Shown here: one piece after another, positions 1 through 8,338 of the stretch
How positions within the stretch are numbered: position 1 is the first letter of the stretch
How the letters are laid out: every line of letters starts with the position of its first letter
Source of the DNA: Pseudomonas svalbardensis
Lineage (GTDB): Bacteria > Pseudomonadota > Gammaproteobacteria > Pseudomonadales > Pseudomonadaceae
DNA length: 64,000 nt
NCBI RefSeq assembly: GCF_030053115.1
Contig: NZ_CP125619.1
Span: 6,161,001-6,225,000, forward strand
Reading direction: 5' to 3'
Translations under genes and position numbers: made by a program
The notes under the pieces: generated by a model
Database searches by the model: none
Told to the model about the DNA's origin: nothing
Seen by the model: only the letters and a program-made list of their open reading frames with translations

Positions 1-89
1 AACGTATCCGCGCCACCCAGGAGCACGCTCAGCACAACACCGACCATCAGCGCCGTCGGGTAGCCGCTTCTCTTCAAAAAACAATCCAT
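1..89 (-). CDS. Start of an exported or membrane protein, cut by the window edge
   Basis: An open frame begins at the ATG read on the minus strand at 89 and runs off the left edge. The 29 visible residues have a basic start (LKRSG) followed by a hydrophobic stretch rich in Val, Leu and Gly, as in a signal peptide or first membrane segment. A weak GAGTGA lies just upstream. The rest of the gene is outside the window, so no function can be given. Confidence 0.45.
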   Translation of the reverse strand, partial: MDCFLKRSGYPTALMVGVVLSVLLGGADT

Positions 90-249
90 GTCAATCACTC
101 AGAAACCTTCGTTTAACCTGCTCAGGTGTCGTGTTTAAAAATACCTGTTCATCCGCTGACACTGACTTCGACATCCTCGGACATTTCCTTCAATACGCGG
201 GGGTGTTCGTGAACTAGGCGTGATTTGAGTTCACCTATAACCTCTGTTC

Positions 250-440
250 GTCACCGCAAAAATGGTGACTCGGACGTGCAAGTCCGAATCCAGGTGCGCA
301 ATTGCTTATGGCTATTCGTCGAGCGTTTTTCTATGCTCGCGGGTCGTTATGGCGGCTGTGCGTCGGAGGCCTTCGGGTCTGCCGGTTCCTGGATCGGTCT
401 TGCACACCAACGCACAGCTGCCACCTCTTTCGAAGTGCAA
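250..440 (+). ncRNA. Structured 5' leader with a predicted pseudoknot, copy 1
   Basis: Two small hairpins come first: 250-255 with 264-269, and 270-275 with 282-287 (loop GTGCAA). They are followed by a 13-bp helix P1 (351-363 with 410-422), a UUCG-capped hairpin P2 (367-371 with 376-380), and a helix P3 (400-405 with 435-440). The left arm of P3 lies inside P1 and its right arm outside, so P1 and P3 form a pseudoknot. It ends about 40 nt before the DUF6124 start codon. A second copy with the same topology but different P3 sequence lies at 32898-33041, which supports selection on the structure. I do not recognise it as a named RNA family. Whether it acts in cis (riboswitch, thermosensor, translational control) or is processed into a small RNA cannot be told. 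Confidence 0.6.
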
Positions 441-481
441 AGCGAAACGGTGTCAGTCTCTTAATTCCAGGAGATACATCT

Positions 482-865
482 ATGATCAAGCCAACACCTA
501 ATCCGCCAGAAGACTCAGCCACATCCCCCTACGAATCCTTCGATTCCAAAAAGCTTCACGAAGCCGCCGAACGCGCCCTCGACCATCACTTCGCGCCACC
601 TCCCGACGAAAAACAAAAACGTCGCAAAGGCTACCTCTTCATCGTAGCTCCCGACCTCCACACCGAAACCCTCCTGGCCAACGCCTCAGAAGACCTGCTG
701 GCCATCAGCGCCATCGCCGCCGACTTGGCCGACGGTGTGGAAGGTTCACGACGTTCAGTTGCCTTGGCACTCAGCAGGATGGCGGACGGCGTACATCTGT
801 TAGTGGAACGAGCGTTGGATCACATTGATTCGCCGAATCCGGCGGAGCATCGGGCTAAGGTGTAG
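482..865 (+). CDS. DUF6124 family protein, copy 1
   Basis: This 127-residue protein resembles a small Pseudomonas family usually annotated DUF6124, whose function is unknown. It has a polar, proline-rich first third and a helical C-terminal half with the conserved LLANASEDLLAISAIAADL and EGSRRSVALALSRMADG blocks, ending in a LLVERALDH helix. No signal peptide or membrane segment is seen. The start is chosen because AGGAGATACATCT precedes this ATG; upstream in-frame codons fall within the structured leader. A close paralogue lies at 33079-33474 with the same leader and its own terminator, so the unit looks monocistronic. The molecular role is not known to me. Confidence 0.75.
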   Translation: MIKPTPNPPEDSATSPYESFDSKKLHEAAERALDHHFAPPPDEKQKRRKGYLFIVAPDLHTETLLANASEDLLAISAIAADLADGVEGSRRSVALALSRMADGVHLLVERALDHIDSPNPAEHRAKV

Positions 866-880
866 AAAAACCGCGAATCG

Positions 881-906
881 AAAAAGGGGACTTGGCGTCC
901 CCTTTC
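881..906 (+). terminator. Intrinsic terminator of the first DUF6124 gene
   Basis: A perfect 9-bp stem (883-891 with 897-905) with loop TTGGC follows the stop codon by 17 nt. The A-run before it and T-run after it could let it serve the convergent gene at 912 as well. Confidence 0.75.
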
Positions 907-911
907 CTGCA

Positions 912-1367
912 TTAACGTTGAGGAAATGTGGTCATGCACGATTTAGCCTCATTCATTTCCCAGTAAGTGCTGACAAGAGCTTTCTGCCTGCTCTCTATAC
1001 GGAGATTGACAAAGCCATCACCACAATCAGGAAGTATTTCCTTGAAAAAAACAGCTTCCGGCTGATACACAAAAATCCGGTGAATGGTATAGGTGCCCAT
1101 CCCATCATCGATCTGCCAAACAGCAAAATCCTTCATACCATCGAAATTAAAATCGTCTATCTGAACATGTAGATCTTTAATCGCCTCAAAATCGATTGTC
1201 CTGGATTCGGCATGGGTATCACCTTTAACGCCGATCGTTAAAGTTAAACCGTCCAACACAAGAGTTGCTTCGACTTTTTTAACTGGATTGAAAGTCGTTA
1301 CTTCGGCATAAGCTGAAGCACTCCATAACAACACAAGCAATGGCATCACAAGATTTTTAAACCGCAC
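912..1367 (-). CDS. Small secreted protein of unknown function
   Basis: The 151-residue product starts with a clear Sec signal peptide (MRFKNLVMPLLVLLWSASAYA). The mature part contains DDFNFDGMKDFAVW, an acidic loop like those in FG-GAP or EF-hand calcium-binding repeats, and a YTIHRIFVYQPE strand, so a small beta-rich periplasmic fold is likely. It lies at the end of the minus-strand genes that follow the vgrG-linked effector, in AT-rich DNA. A periplasmic location would suit a T6SS immunity or accessory protein, but no homologue of known function is recognised and the link rests only on position. Confidence 0.6.
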   Translation of the reverse strand: MRFKNLVMPLLVLLWSASAYAEVTTFNPVKKVEATLVLDGLTLTIGVKGDTHAESRTIDFEAIKDLHVQIDDFNFDGMKDFAVWQIDDGMGTYTIHRIFVYQPEAVFFKEILPDCGDGFVNLRIESRQKALVSTYWEMNEAKSCMTTFPQR

Positions 1368-1416
1368 TTAATTACCTCACCGAGTTGCATTGAAGACTTT
1401 ATTTGCAGAAGCGCAC

Positions 1417-1436
1417 AAATAAATCTGTTCACTTTT
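1417..1436 (-). repeat. Single degenerate GGGACAGATTTATTT-type repeat
   Basis: Read on the minus strand this is AAAAGTGAACAGATTTATTT, one base pair of steps away from the arms of the palindrome at 2293-2354. It lies between two small genes, as the other copies do. Confidence 0.45.
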
Positions 1437-1464
1437 CGTTCAGAGAAGCTGGCGAAACAAGTAC

Positions 1465-2106
1465 CTAATCATTCGCCACATCCAGCTTTATAGCCTGAAA
1501 AGCTTCTTTAATATCAGAAAGCTTAGGATCACCAATATCAGTTGATCGAGGAACACAAACGGAAAACGTCACAGTTGATTTGCCTACACCCGCCAAACCG
1601 TAAAAGCAGTCAAATCTCAATCCAGAACTGGCAATCGAAAATTTTTCCCTGGCTGCACTAATGTCCTCTTCCGAACTCCATAGCATAAAAGGCGACATTA
1701 CTACTCGAAGCGATGCAGTTCCGGACGCAGTCAATTGTTCAAGGCTAACTTTCCCTTCTTCGTTGCTCTGTCGTATCACATCATCTACGGCGTAGCTGTA
1801 AATGTAATTTCCCTTCCCGTCAAATCGTGCCGTATCTTTAAGTCGCGTTTCAAATGGTACAGGCTCGATAATAAAAACGTTTTCTTCTGTCAAAATATCC
1901 GGATTCAATTTTATCTTCGACGCAAACTCACCATAACAAATATTATTCTCAGCCCTGATCTCCAGACTAAACCCTGGCACTTCCGGGATTGAAACACCGC
2001 ATGCGCTTAATGCTTTCGCACTAGCGGTACCGGAAACCAGGATAGCTAACGCAAGGCAAATACCTACAGCACCTACCTTCATTACAACTAAATTATTTGA
2101 ACTCAT
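1465..2106 (-). CDS. Exported protein of unknown function
   Basis: The 213-residue frame has a hydrophobic export segment near its N terminus (MKVGAVGICLALAILVSGTASA when counted from the internal Met 9). The mature part has several cysteines (ACGVS, NNICYG, FDCFYG, FSVCVP), which may form disulfides in the periplasm. The first ATG overlaps the stop of the preceding immunity fragment by four bases (ATGA), consistent with coupled translation of an older effector-immunity operon. The true start could instead be Met 9. It may be a periplasmic immunity protein or an orphan left from an earlier effector cassette; this is inferred from position only. Confidence 0.55.
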   Translation of the reverse strand: MSSNNLVVMKVGAVGICLALAILVSGTASAKALSACGVSIPEVPGFSLEIRAENNICYGEFASKIKLNPDILTEENVFIIEPVPFETRLKDTARFDGKGNYIYSYAVDDVIRQSNEEGKVSLEQLTASGTASLRVVMSPFMLWSSEEDISAAREKFSIASSGLRFDCFYGLAGVGKSTVTFSVCVPRSTDIGDPKLSDIKEAFQAIKLDVAND

Positions 2107-2264
2107 ATTGCTTTGTTTCCGGATTGATCCATCTGCACGGCTGTCGATCCAGTATAGTTTCTAGCGTACTCAACCAGATCTCTTGGATTGATCAGATGAT
2201 CGGCTTTACTTTCATCAACTTCGTATAGAAAAGCGATGGCCGCAGCCTCAAAAGCCCAGCATCT
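2103..2264 (-). pseudogene. C-terminal fragment of a DUF1911 (PoNi-type) immunity protein
   Basis: About fifty residues beginning CWAFEAAAIAFLYEVDES and ending with NPRDLVEYARNYTG match my memory of the C-terminal end of DUF1911/PoNi proteins, which protect against PoNe-type DNase toxins. The rest of that protein should lie upstream but is absent. Instead the frame runs into the repeat palindrome at 2293-2354, giving an unrelated FFCPFFLLPIF stretch that comes from the repeat. The fragment is therefore probably a truncated immunity gene. No PoNe toxin is visible nearby. The assignment is by recognition of a short motif and could be wrong. Confidence 0.5.
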
Positions 2265-2292
2265 AAAAATGGGCAAAAGAAAAAACGGGCAG

Positions 2293-2355
2293 AAAAATGG
2301 GACAGATTTATTTATGGCCATACCTAGTCTCACAAATAAATCTGTCCCATTTTTT
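2293..2355. repeat. Perfect 21-bp palindrome with GGGACAGATTTATTT arms
   Basis: Arms at 2293-2313 and 2334-2354 are exact reverse complements, separated by a 20-nt spacer. The arm core GGGACAGATTTATTT is a motif I know to recur in many gammaproteobacterial genomes, often near REP-associated tyrosine transposases. No transposase is in this window. The palindrome lies exactly where the DUF1911 fragment loses its homology. Confidence 0.7.
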
Positions 2356-2412
2356 TTGTTTTTATCGAATCTTCGGCGCTACGGATGTAGCTCTCAAAAT
2401 TGCTTCAGAGAC

Positions 2413-2465
2413 AAAGTGGACAGGCTTATTTTATCCCCAACTACAAAAACAAATTTACCCCTCTA
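2413..2465. repeat. Degenerate repeat pair related to the 2293 palindrome
   Basis: AAAGTGGACAGGCTTATTTT (2413-2432) resembles the arm of the palindrome just upstream. An inverted, more diverged partner (reading GGGGTAAATTTGTTTT on the minus strand) ends near 2462. It lies just after the stop of the immunity gene at 2474. Confidence 0.35.
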
Positions 2466-2473
2466 TCTAACTG

Positions 2474-2980
2474 TTATTTATTACCAGGTTCAACGTAATA
2501 AGTCTCAGCGTGTTTAAGCAACGACAGAAAGCTTCCCCTCACCTCATTCGTGTCCTTTTCCTCGCCACATGTCTCTATAAAAAAAACATGATTCTTGCCT
2601 GCCTCAAATGATGTGGTAAAACAGACGGCACCTAAAAAATATACGCCCTCTACTCCAGACCAATTGCTACCAGAGTACAGTCTTGCTTTTGATAGCGGAT
2701 GCGATCCAGTCCCAACTTTCAATCCATCTTTCTCCTGCACATAATCGCCAGCTATTGCATCCGCCAGAGTCATATCTTCGCAGCCGACCTTGATATCCCG
2801 CACCCTACCGTCTTTATATTTGTATTTGACAATGGTCTCGCCTTCACTAGTTTTCCCAGCTGAGAAACCAGTGAAATCTTTTACCTTCATCACACAACCA
2901 TTGCTTTCAACAACTAGATCCTCTCCAGCGTACGCCAGCAAAAACGAGGACAACAAATACAAAGCCGCGACCTTAATCAC
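2474..2980 (-). CDS. Putative periplasmic immunity protein of the M23/GH19-like effector
   Basis: The 168-residue product starts with a signal peptide (MIKVAALYLLSSFLLAYAGE) and has four cysteines in the mature part (NGCVMK, VGCEDM, AVCFTT, ETCGEE). Its ATG overlaps the stop of the 749-residue effector gene by four bases, so the two are translationally coupled. Small exported proteins coupled to peptidoglycan-targeting T6SS effectors are usually cognate immunity proteins that block the enzyme in the periplasm. No homologue with a known structure is recognised; the role is inferred from export, size and coupling. Confidence 0.6.
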   Translation of the reverse strand: MIKVAALYLLSSFLLAYAGEDLVVESNGCVMKVKDFTGFSAGKTSEGETIVKYKYKDGRVRDIKVGCEDMTLADAIAGDYVQEKDGLKVGTGSHPLSKARLYSGSNWSGVEGVYFLGAVCFTTSFEAGKNHVFFIETCGEEKDTNEVRGSFLSLLKHAETYYVEPGNK

Positions 2981-5226
2981 TGTTTCTGCCTCTTAATAAA
3001 TGAAGGAATTGATGCAGGTAACTCTCCAGGCACCGGACTTGAATACAATAAATCCGACAGTATAGCCTGTACGTTAGTAAAGGCATCCCTTCTTTCAGGT
3101 AATCCATTCATACGTATAGTTGTAGTTGGCTTACCTGTATTCACATGACGCCCAACTAGATCTAGCGTTGGATTGCTCAGTCTACTCTCAGCACTGAGAG
3201 AAACGCTACATTGGTGTGTCTTCCAGTTAAAGTCCTCACACACCTCAACCCGCCATGCGACATTCATAGCTACAGGATCGCTTGTTTTATTGGCCCTATT
3301 TTTCGCCCACCAAAAACCAGCGCTTTCTGCTTGGTCATATGATTCTGATCCAACTGCATTTCTCCACGCTACGTTCTGAGCTTCATTATTTACTTGCCTA
3401 CCTCGATGCTTAAAATACTTAATATAATTGTCTTTATGCGTTACCTGAATGATCCCCCTACCATACCAATCACCATAGCTTTTTCCTTTACCTTCTCCGA
3501 GCTCCGAAAACAAGGAAAAAAAGCCTGACTCTACCAAGCCGTTCGCCATGAACTGACTCATACGTTGTTTCGTCACTACCAGATATTTTCGCATAACCTC
3601 ATTAAGTGACACTTTGATTCTTGCAGCCCTGCGAGAAGCACCAGAATACGGAATGCTCGCCCGATATAATGTTTTACTATTATGATCCTCACCAATAAAT
3701 GACCGAGGAATACATTGAATCAACTCATTCGTGCTTAGCCATGAGCATTTCCTGAACGCTCCGATAAACTCTTTCGGTGGGAAATGCCAATGTTTAATTC
3801 CGATATCCGTTAAACCAGCCTCTTCCCAAAAAGCCATAGCTTCTTGGTGTGCCTTGAGTTTTTCATAGTCGCCTTTTGGCATAGGCGGACCCAACTCTGA
3901 CTCTTGCTGCAACCAACTGTAGCGGGTATCGAAGTCACTTTTTCCCCACTCACTTGGAAACTTAAAGATGCAACGCTTGAGCTTTTGTTGTGAACTCTCC
4001 TTCTCGAGGATCGCTTTATTATGCTGCTTGATCCGATAACTCTTACTGTAAACACTCTCCTCTTCGGGTTTTGGTGGCGCATATTTAAGGTCAGGATTTT
4101 TGGATATTTCCAGCAAACTTCTTGAAGGTGGATATAGAGGATCCTCATCCAATTTCAAAAGCATTCTCAAGTATGGAGACTGACAATGACTATCTTCATC
4201 GGTATCATCGGAAATCAGTTTCCAGCCTTGCCAATGAGGAAAGTCAGCATCACTAAAACAGGTAACAGTAGTGCCGTTTAGGTTAAACCACGCAACCCCA
4301 CCAGGTAGAGCGACTTTCCTCCAATGAGCAGCATTGGCCGGTGCTAGCGCATCAGGCCCGAGCACTCGACCAAAGCGAAGTAGTTCGTAACCCGCGCTTG
4401 CACAACTTGGATAACGCTTAGTCGCCTCCTGATAAAGATCGTACTCAAAATCCTTTTCCTCTTCTTGCTCACCAATACAGTTACCATCAAGTGTATAGGT
4501 ACGAAGCACACATTGCCCTTGGCTATAGCTTATGCGCACGAATAGATCTTCTGTCGGACGAACCGCTCGACTCGATACATTGTTTGAGTCCGCCCATGAA
4601 CTAGGGTGATCCGTGTAACCAACAACTTCTGGAGGCAAACAAAAATACATATCTCCCCAACAGCTCGCTTTACGACCAGACTTCGTCTGATATTCAAGCT
4701 CTCGCTCTGATCGACCTGTCAGGTTTGCAACCTGGTTGTCATCCGCAATAATTTCAAAATGAATTTTATTAGCAGAACCGTAAATTTTTCCTGCCTCGCC
4801 GAGCGCTTCCTTACGGTAAATCTGCATTCCTTTCTTCAGATCTTTCACCGTTAATTTTGAAAGATGCATATAAATCGAAAAAAAGACCACCTTCGAATTT
4901 GCACCTTCACCGATCTCGGTTTCGTGACGCAAGACAATGCAGCCATTGTCTGTCCAACCACTGTAATTCAATGGGGCGTCAGCATTTGTATCCACAGGGG
5001 CGGGCTCGCGAAAATAGGCTAGCGTCCCGTCGGCAATCGCACGTACAGGCAGGACGTGACCCGCTTCTGTTGGTGCTTTTAGGTGTGTTCCACCATGCCA
5101 GTTCAGATCAAAACTGATAGGAAAAAAACCATCTCCAGGAGCTCCACATAGCATCGCTCGATTCAGAAATGCTTCGTCGTCCTCTCCAGCGCTGGGAGTT
5201 GGAATAAACGGAGGGCTAATCAACAT
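2977..5226 (-). CDS. T6SS effector: M23-like domain plus C-terminal GH19/lysozyme-like domain
   Basis: The 749-residue protein is encoded 48 bp after vgrG. Residues about 35-180 form an M23 peptidase-like domain: NWHGGTHLKAP, then YMHLSKL, then NKIHFEI. In canonical LytM-type enzymes the first motif is HxxxD and the last HxHFE; here the Asp is His and the first His of the last motif is Lys, so zinc binding or catalysis may be altered. A long linker follows. The last ~190 residues resemble GH19 chitinase/lysozyme domains: GLVESGFFSLFSELGEG with a likely catalytic Glu, then YGRGIIQVTHKDNY and AGFWWAKN. The target is presumably peptidoglycan. No secretion signal is seen, as expected for VgrG-loaded cargo. 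The overlapping gene at 2474 is the likely antidote. Confidence 0.7.
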   Translation of the reverse strand: MLISPPFIPTPSAGEDDEAFLNRAMLCGAPGDGFFPISFDLNWHGGTHLKAPTEAGHVLPVRAIADGTLAYFREPAPVDTNADAPLNYSGWTDNGCIVLRHETEIGEGANSKVVFFSIYMHLSKLTVKDLKKGMQIYRKEALGEAGKIYGSANKIHFEIIADDNQVANLTGRSERELEYQTKSGRKASCWGDMYFCLPPEVVGYTDHPSSWADSNNVSSRAVRPTEDLFVRISYSQGQCVLRTYTLDGNCIGEQEEEKDFEYDLYQEATKRYPSCASAGYELLRFGRVLGPDALAPANAAHWRKVALPGGVAWFNLNGTTVTCFSDADFPHWQGWKLISDDTDEDSHCQSPYLRMLLKLDEDPLYPPSRSLLEISKNPDLKYAPPKPEEESVYSKSYRIKQHNKAILEKESSQQKLKRCIFKFPSEWGKSDFDTRYSWLQQESELGPPMPKGDYEKLKAHQEAMAFWEEAGLTDIGIKHWHFPPKEFIGAFRKCSWLSTNELIQCIPRSFIGEDHNSKTLYRASIPYSGASRRAARIKVSLNEVMRKYLVVTKQRMSQFMANGLVESGFFSLFSELGEGKGKSYGDWYGRGIIQVTHKDNYIKYFKHRGRQVNNEAQNVAWRNAVGSESYDQAESAGFWWAKNRANKTSDPVAMNVAWRVEVCEDFNWKTHQCSVSLSAESRLSNPTLDLVGRHVNTGKPTTTIRMNGLPERRDAFTNVQAILSDLLYSSPVPGELPASIPSFIKRQKQ

Positions 5227-5274
5227 AGGTGTGATCCATATTTAATAAATTTTCAGATCCATCGAACGCTGGCT

Positions 5275-7308
5275 TCACAGCGATAACAGGTATTTCGTTT
5301 TTGGTTTGAGTTCCTCAGACGCATTCCCCAACGCCTGATCCATCAAACTCCCCGCCTTATCCTTATCCGCAGCCCCCGGCAGCACCGGCGGTTTAATCCC
5401 AATCCCTGTCCCACTCCCCGCCGAACCGCCAGCGTTGATTTTGATCACCGGCCCAACCACGGTAATCCCGCCGGCGTCGAGCTTGATGAAGCTGCCACCT
5501 GCTTTTACTGTCAGCTCCATCCCGGCTTCGATGACAATCTTGTCCCCAGCCTTCAGATGAATCTCTTTCCCAACGCTAGTCAGCTGCGCAGTCCCCAGCT
5601 TCACATGCTGGTTCTGCCCAATTGTCAGGTGGTCATCCAGCCGCGCTTCAGTCTTGCGATCCGCAATCGTGGTGCGATGTTCTTCAGCTTTGAGCTCGGT
5701 GTAAGTGTTCTTCTCCACCGTGTCATGCCGCTCATTGCCGACTCTTATCTTCTGGTCATGCTCAATGTTTTCATCCCAATCGCGCTGGGAATGAATAAAG
5801 ATCTGCTCCGCGCCTTTCTTGTCCTCAATCCGCAGTTCATTAAACCCGCCGCCCCCCGGTGAGCTGAGGGTTTTGAACACGGTCCGGGTTTTGTTCGCCG
5901 GCAAATCGTACGGAACCTGGTTTTCCTTGTGATACAGGCACCCAGTCACCAGCGGCTGATCGGGATCACCTTCGAGGAAGGTCACCAACACTTCCATACC
6001 GATCCGCGGAATGGCGATGGCGCCATAACGGTCGCCAGCCCAGCTCGAAGAAACGCGCATCCAGCAGCTGGTTTTGTCATCAGCCAACCCTTCGCGGTCC
6101 CAGTGGAATTGCACTTTGATGCGGCCGTATTGGTCGCAATGGATTTCTTCGCCTTTAGGGCCAGTGACCATGGCGGTCTGACTGCCGAGGACGCGGGGCT
6201 TTGGGTGTTCCAGCGCGGGGCGGTAGAAGACGTCCCACGGGGTGGCGAGGAAGCGGTTGCGGTAGCCCTGGTGGAAGTCGTCCTTGTGGTCGGTGGTGTC
6301 GCTGGTCACGGACTCTTCGAGGACTTGCGGCTGTTTGCCTTCGTGGAAGATTTCGGTGAGCAGCCAGAGGTCGTTCCACTCGGTGCGCGGGTGGTCGGAC
6401 ATTTCCAGGAAGTGGCCGCTGACCAGGGTGGTCTGATCGCTTTTGCCTTCGGCCTGGCGGTAGTCGGCGCGGTGGCGTTCGAGGGCGCGTTGGCTGAGGA
6501 ATTTACCGCGCGCACGGTCGATGAAGCGGCCGGGGTAGTCGTAGTCTTCGAGGTCCGGCGCGTCGCTTTGCGCCTCGGGTTTGTAGGCGGACTCGAGTTG
6601 CAGGCGTGGTTTTTCGAAGTCGTAGTCGCGGCGGGTGACGCGGCCGGTGCGGGTTTCCAGGCGCAGCTTGAAGCCTTTGATCACCGGCTCATCGGCGACC
6701 ATGCCGCTGCCTTGCACGTACGCCGTTGGCTGGCCGAGTTTGGGGAACACGGTCTGGTCGTCGCCGAACACCAGCAGGTGGGCTTTTTCGCTGTGCTGGA
6801 AGTGGTAGTGAATGCCTTCTTCTTCGCACAGGCGCTGGACGAAATGCAGGTCGGTTTCGTCGTACTGCACGCAGTAGTCGCGGTCCGGGCAGGGTTGGCT
6901 TAACTGGAATTTGTAGGCGTTGCCCTTGATCCCGTGTTCATCGAGGATCAGCGCGATGATTTTCGGCGCGGACATCTGCTGGTAGATGCGCTGGTTGGTG
7001 CGGTGGTGCAGGTATTGCAGGTGCGGCACCAGCGAGATTTTGTAGCGGGTCAGGCGTTTGCCGGCATCGCCTTGGGCGACGCGGTAGATCTGGCCGTGGA
7101 TGCCGGAACCCTGTGGATCGAACGCCAGGAACGCCTGTTTGTGCAGAAGCTTTTCCAGGTCCAGATCGGGGTTTTCGCTGACCAGTTCCAGGTCGAAGCG
7201 ATACGGCTGGCTAATGCCTTCGGTGCCGGTGAACGACAGCACTTGCAGGTCGCCGACGTAGTCTTCAACGGTCAGGCTGAAGTGGGTTTCGTTAGCTGGG
7301 TTGAACAT
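5275..7308 (-). CDS. vgrG: T6SS spike protein VgrG
   Basis: The 677-residue protein has the normal VgrG layout: a gp27-like base (HFSLTVEDYVGDLQVLSFTGTEGIS near the start, and DYCVQYDETDLHFVQRLCEEEGIHYHF in the middle), an OB-fold gp5-like region (GRIKVQFHWDREG followed by CWMRVSSSWAGDRYG), and C-terminal beta-helix repeats ending with KAGGSFIKLDAGGITVVGP. It forms the trimeric tip that carries effectors through the tube. There is no long toxin domain; only a short tail follows the repeats, so the adjacent effector is probably carried non-covalently. It is 28 bp from the kinase gene and may be read from the T6SS operon. Confidence 0.95.
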   Translation of the reverse strand: MFNPANETHFSLTVEDYVGDLQVLSFTGTEGISQPYRFDLELVSENPDLDLEKLLHKQAFLAFDPQGSGIHGQIYRVAQGDAGKRLTRYKISLVPHLQYLHHRTNQRIYQQMSAPKIIALILDEHGIKGNAYKFQLSQPCPDRDYCVQYDETDLHFVQRLCEEEGIHYHFQHSEKAHLLVFGDDQTVFPKLGQPTAYVQGSGMVADEPVIKGFKLRLETRTGRVTRRDYDFEKPRLQLESAYKPEAQSDAPDLEDYDYPGRFIDRARGKFLSQRALERHRADYRQAEGKSDQTTLVSGHFLEMSDHPRTEWNDLWLLTEIFHEGKQPQVLEESVTSDTTDHKDDFHQGYRNRFLATPWDVFYRPALEHPKPRVLGSQTAMVTGPKGEEIHCDQYGRIKVQFHWDREGLADDKTSCWMRVSSSWAGDRYGAIAIPRIGMEVLVTFLEGDPDQPLVTGCLYHKENQVPYDLPANKTRTVFKTLSSPGGGGFNELRIEDKKGAEQIFIHSQRDWDENIEHDQKIRVGNERHDTVEKNTYTELKAEEHRTTIADRKTEARLDDHLTIGQNQHVKLGTAQLTSVGKEIHLKAGDKIVIEAGMELTVKAGGSFIKLDAGGITVVGPVIKINAGGSAGSGTGIGIKPPVLPGAADKDKAGSLMDQALGNASEELKPKTKYLLSL

Positions 7309-7336
7309 TGCTTGCTCCCTGTTCGGTAGTCATCCG

Positions 7337-8338
7337 TTACGCCCGCAGTCGCAGGCGCTGCAGCAAAGACGAAGTGGCGCCCAAGGCGTCACGCAGTTGT
7401 GCGGCGGTGATGGTGCGTTTGGCCGCATCGAAAGCCAGCGCCGTTCGCAGGGCTGGCCAGCAGTGTTTCGGTAAATTCCTGGGGGCGTGCAGCTCGCGTT
7501 CGAGGTGGCCGTCGCGGGCTTCGGTCGAGGGCAAGCGGCGGAACGGGTGTTTGCCGCCCGCCAATTCGTAGAGCACGCAGGCCACGCCATAGACATCCGC
7601 ACTGGCCGACAGCGGCTGGCCTTCGAGCAGTTCGGGGGCGGCGTAGCCGGGGGTCCAGGCGTTGAAGCGGTTGCGGCTCAGGTGTGGCAGGCCGGGCAAG
7701 ATGCCCTCCTCGGCCTGGCCCAGACCGAAGTCGAACAGGCGCACGCCTTCTTCGCTGAGCATGACGTTGCTCGGTTTCATGTCACCGTGCAGCACGCCGC
7801 GAGCGTGGGCGAAGGCCAGCGCGTCGAGCAGCGGCAGCGCGATGTCGCGCAGTTCTTTCCACGGCAGGCCCAGCGGCCGCTCGCAGAGTAATTTGTCCAG
7901 GGTCAGCCCACGCATGAGTTCCATGGTGATGAAGGCGCGCTGGCAATCGGTGTCCACTTCAAAGCTGTGCAAACGCAGCACGTTGTCGTGGCGCAGTCGT
8001 CGGGTCAGGGCGAACTCGCTGTAGAGCAAGGCACTGGCGTCCGGCGATTCGGCAAATTCTTCGCTGAGGATTTTCAGCGCGATGTAAGGGTCGGGATCGC
8101 CGAACTGCTCGCTCAGCAAGTCCCGTGCGCGGTAAACCGCGCCCATGCCGCCGGCACCGAGCAGGCGCTCGATGCGGTAACGGCCTGCGAGTACGTCCGG
8201 CATTTCGCCGATGCTGGCCTTGATCGGCGCCAGCGCAGGCTCTGCTTTGTGCGATTTGGCGAACGCAAAGTAGGTCAGGTTATTGGCTTCCTCGTCGGTC
8301 ACCAGCAGGTCGTCGAGCGGCGGCATGAGTTCAGTCAT
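7337..8338 (-). CDS. stk1: Hanks-type Ser/Thr kinase of the T6SS (Stk1/PpkA-like)
   Basis: The 333-residue protein has a full kinase domain: glycine loop GAGGMGAVYRA at residues 61-71, catalytic lysine in IALKIL (K89), catalytic loop HGDMKPSN (184-191) and DFGLG (203-207). The catalytic motif is HGD rather than HRD, so regulation by activation-loop phosphorylation is less likely. Unlike longer PpkA proteins, there is no transmembrane segment or extracellular domain after the kinase domain. It probably phosphorylates the FHA protein at 15337 to control assembly, as in P. aeruginosa. Its start overlaps the phosphatase stop by four bases. Position after tssM and stp1 matches HSI-II. Confidence 0.9.
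   Translation of the reverse strand: MTELMPPLDDLLVTDEEANNLTYFAFAKSHKAEPALAPIKASIGEMPDVLAGRYRIERLLGAGGMGAVYRARDLLSEQFGDPDPYIALKILSEEFAESPDASALLYSEFALTRRLRHDNVLRLHSFEVDTDCQRAFITMELMRGLTLDKLLCERPLGLPWKELRDIALPLLDALAFAHARGVLHGDMKPSNVMLSEEGVRLFDFGLGQAEEGILPGLPHLSRNRFNAWTPGYAAPELLEGQPLSASADVYGVACVLYELAGGKHPFRRLPSTEARDGHLERELHAPRNLPKHCWPALRTALAFDAAKRTITAAQLRDALGATSSLLQRLRLRA

Noticed and set aside
225..865. Longer plus-strand frames reaching the first DUF6124 gene from upstream
   Set aside because: The extra residues translate the structured leader. The paralogue at 33079 and the ribosome site support the start at 482.
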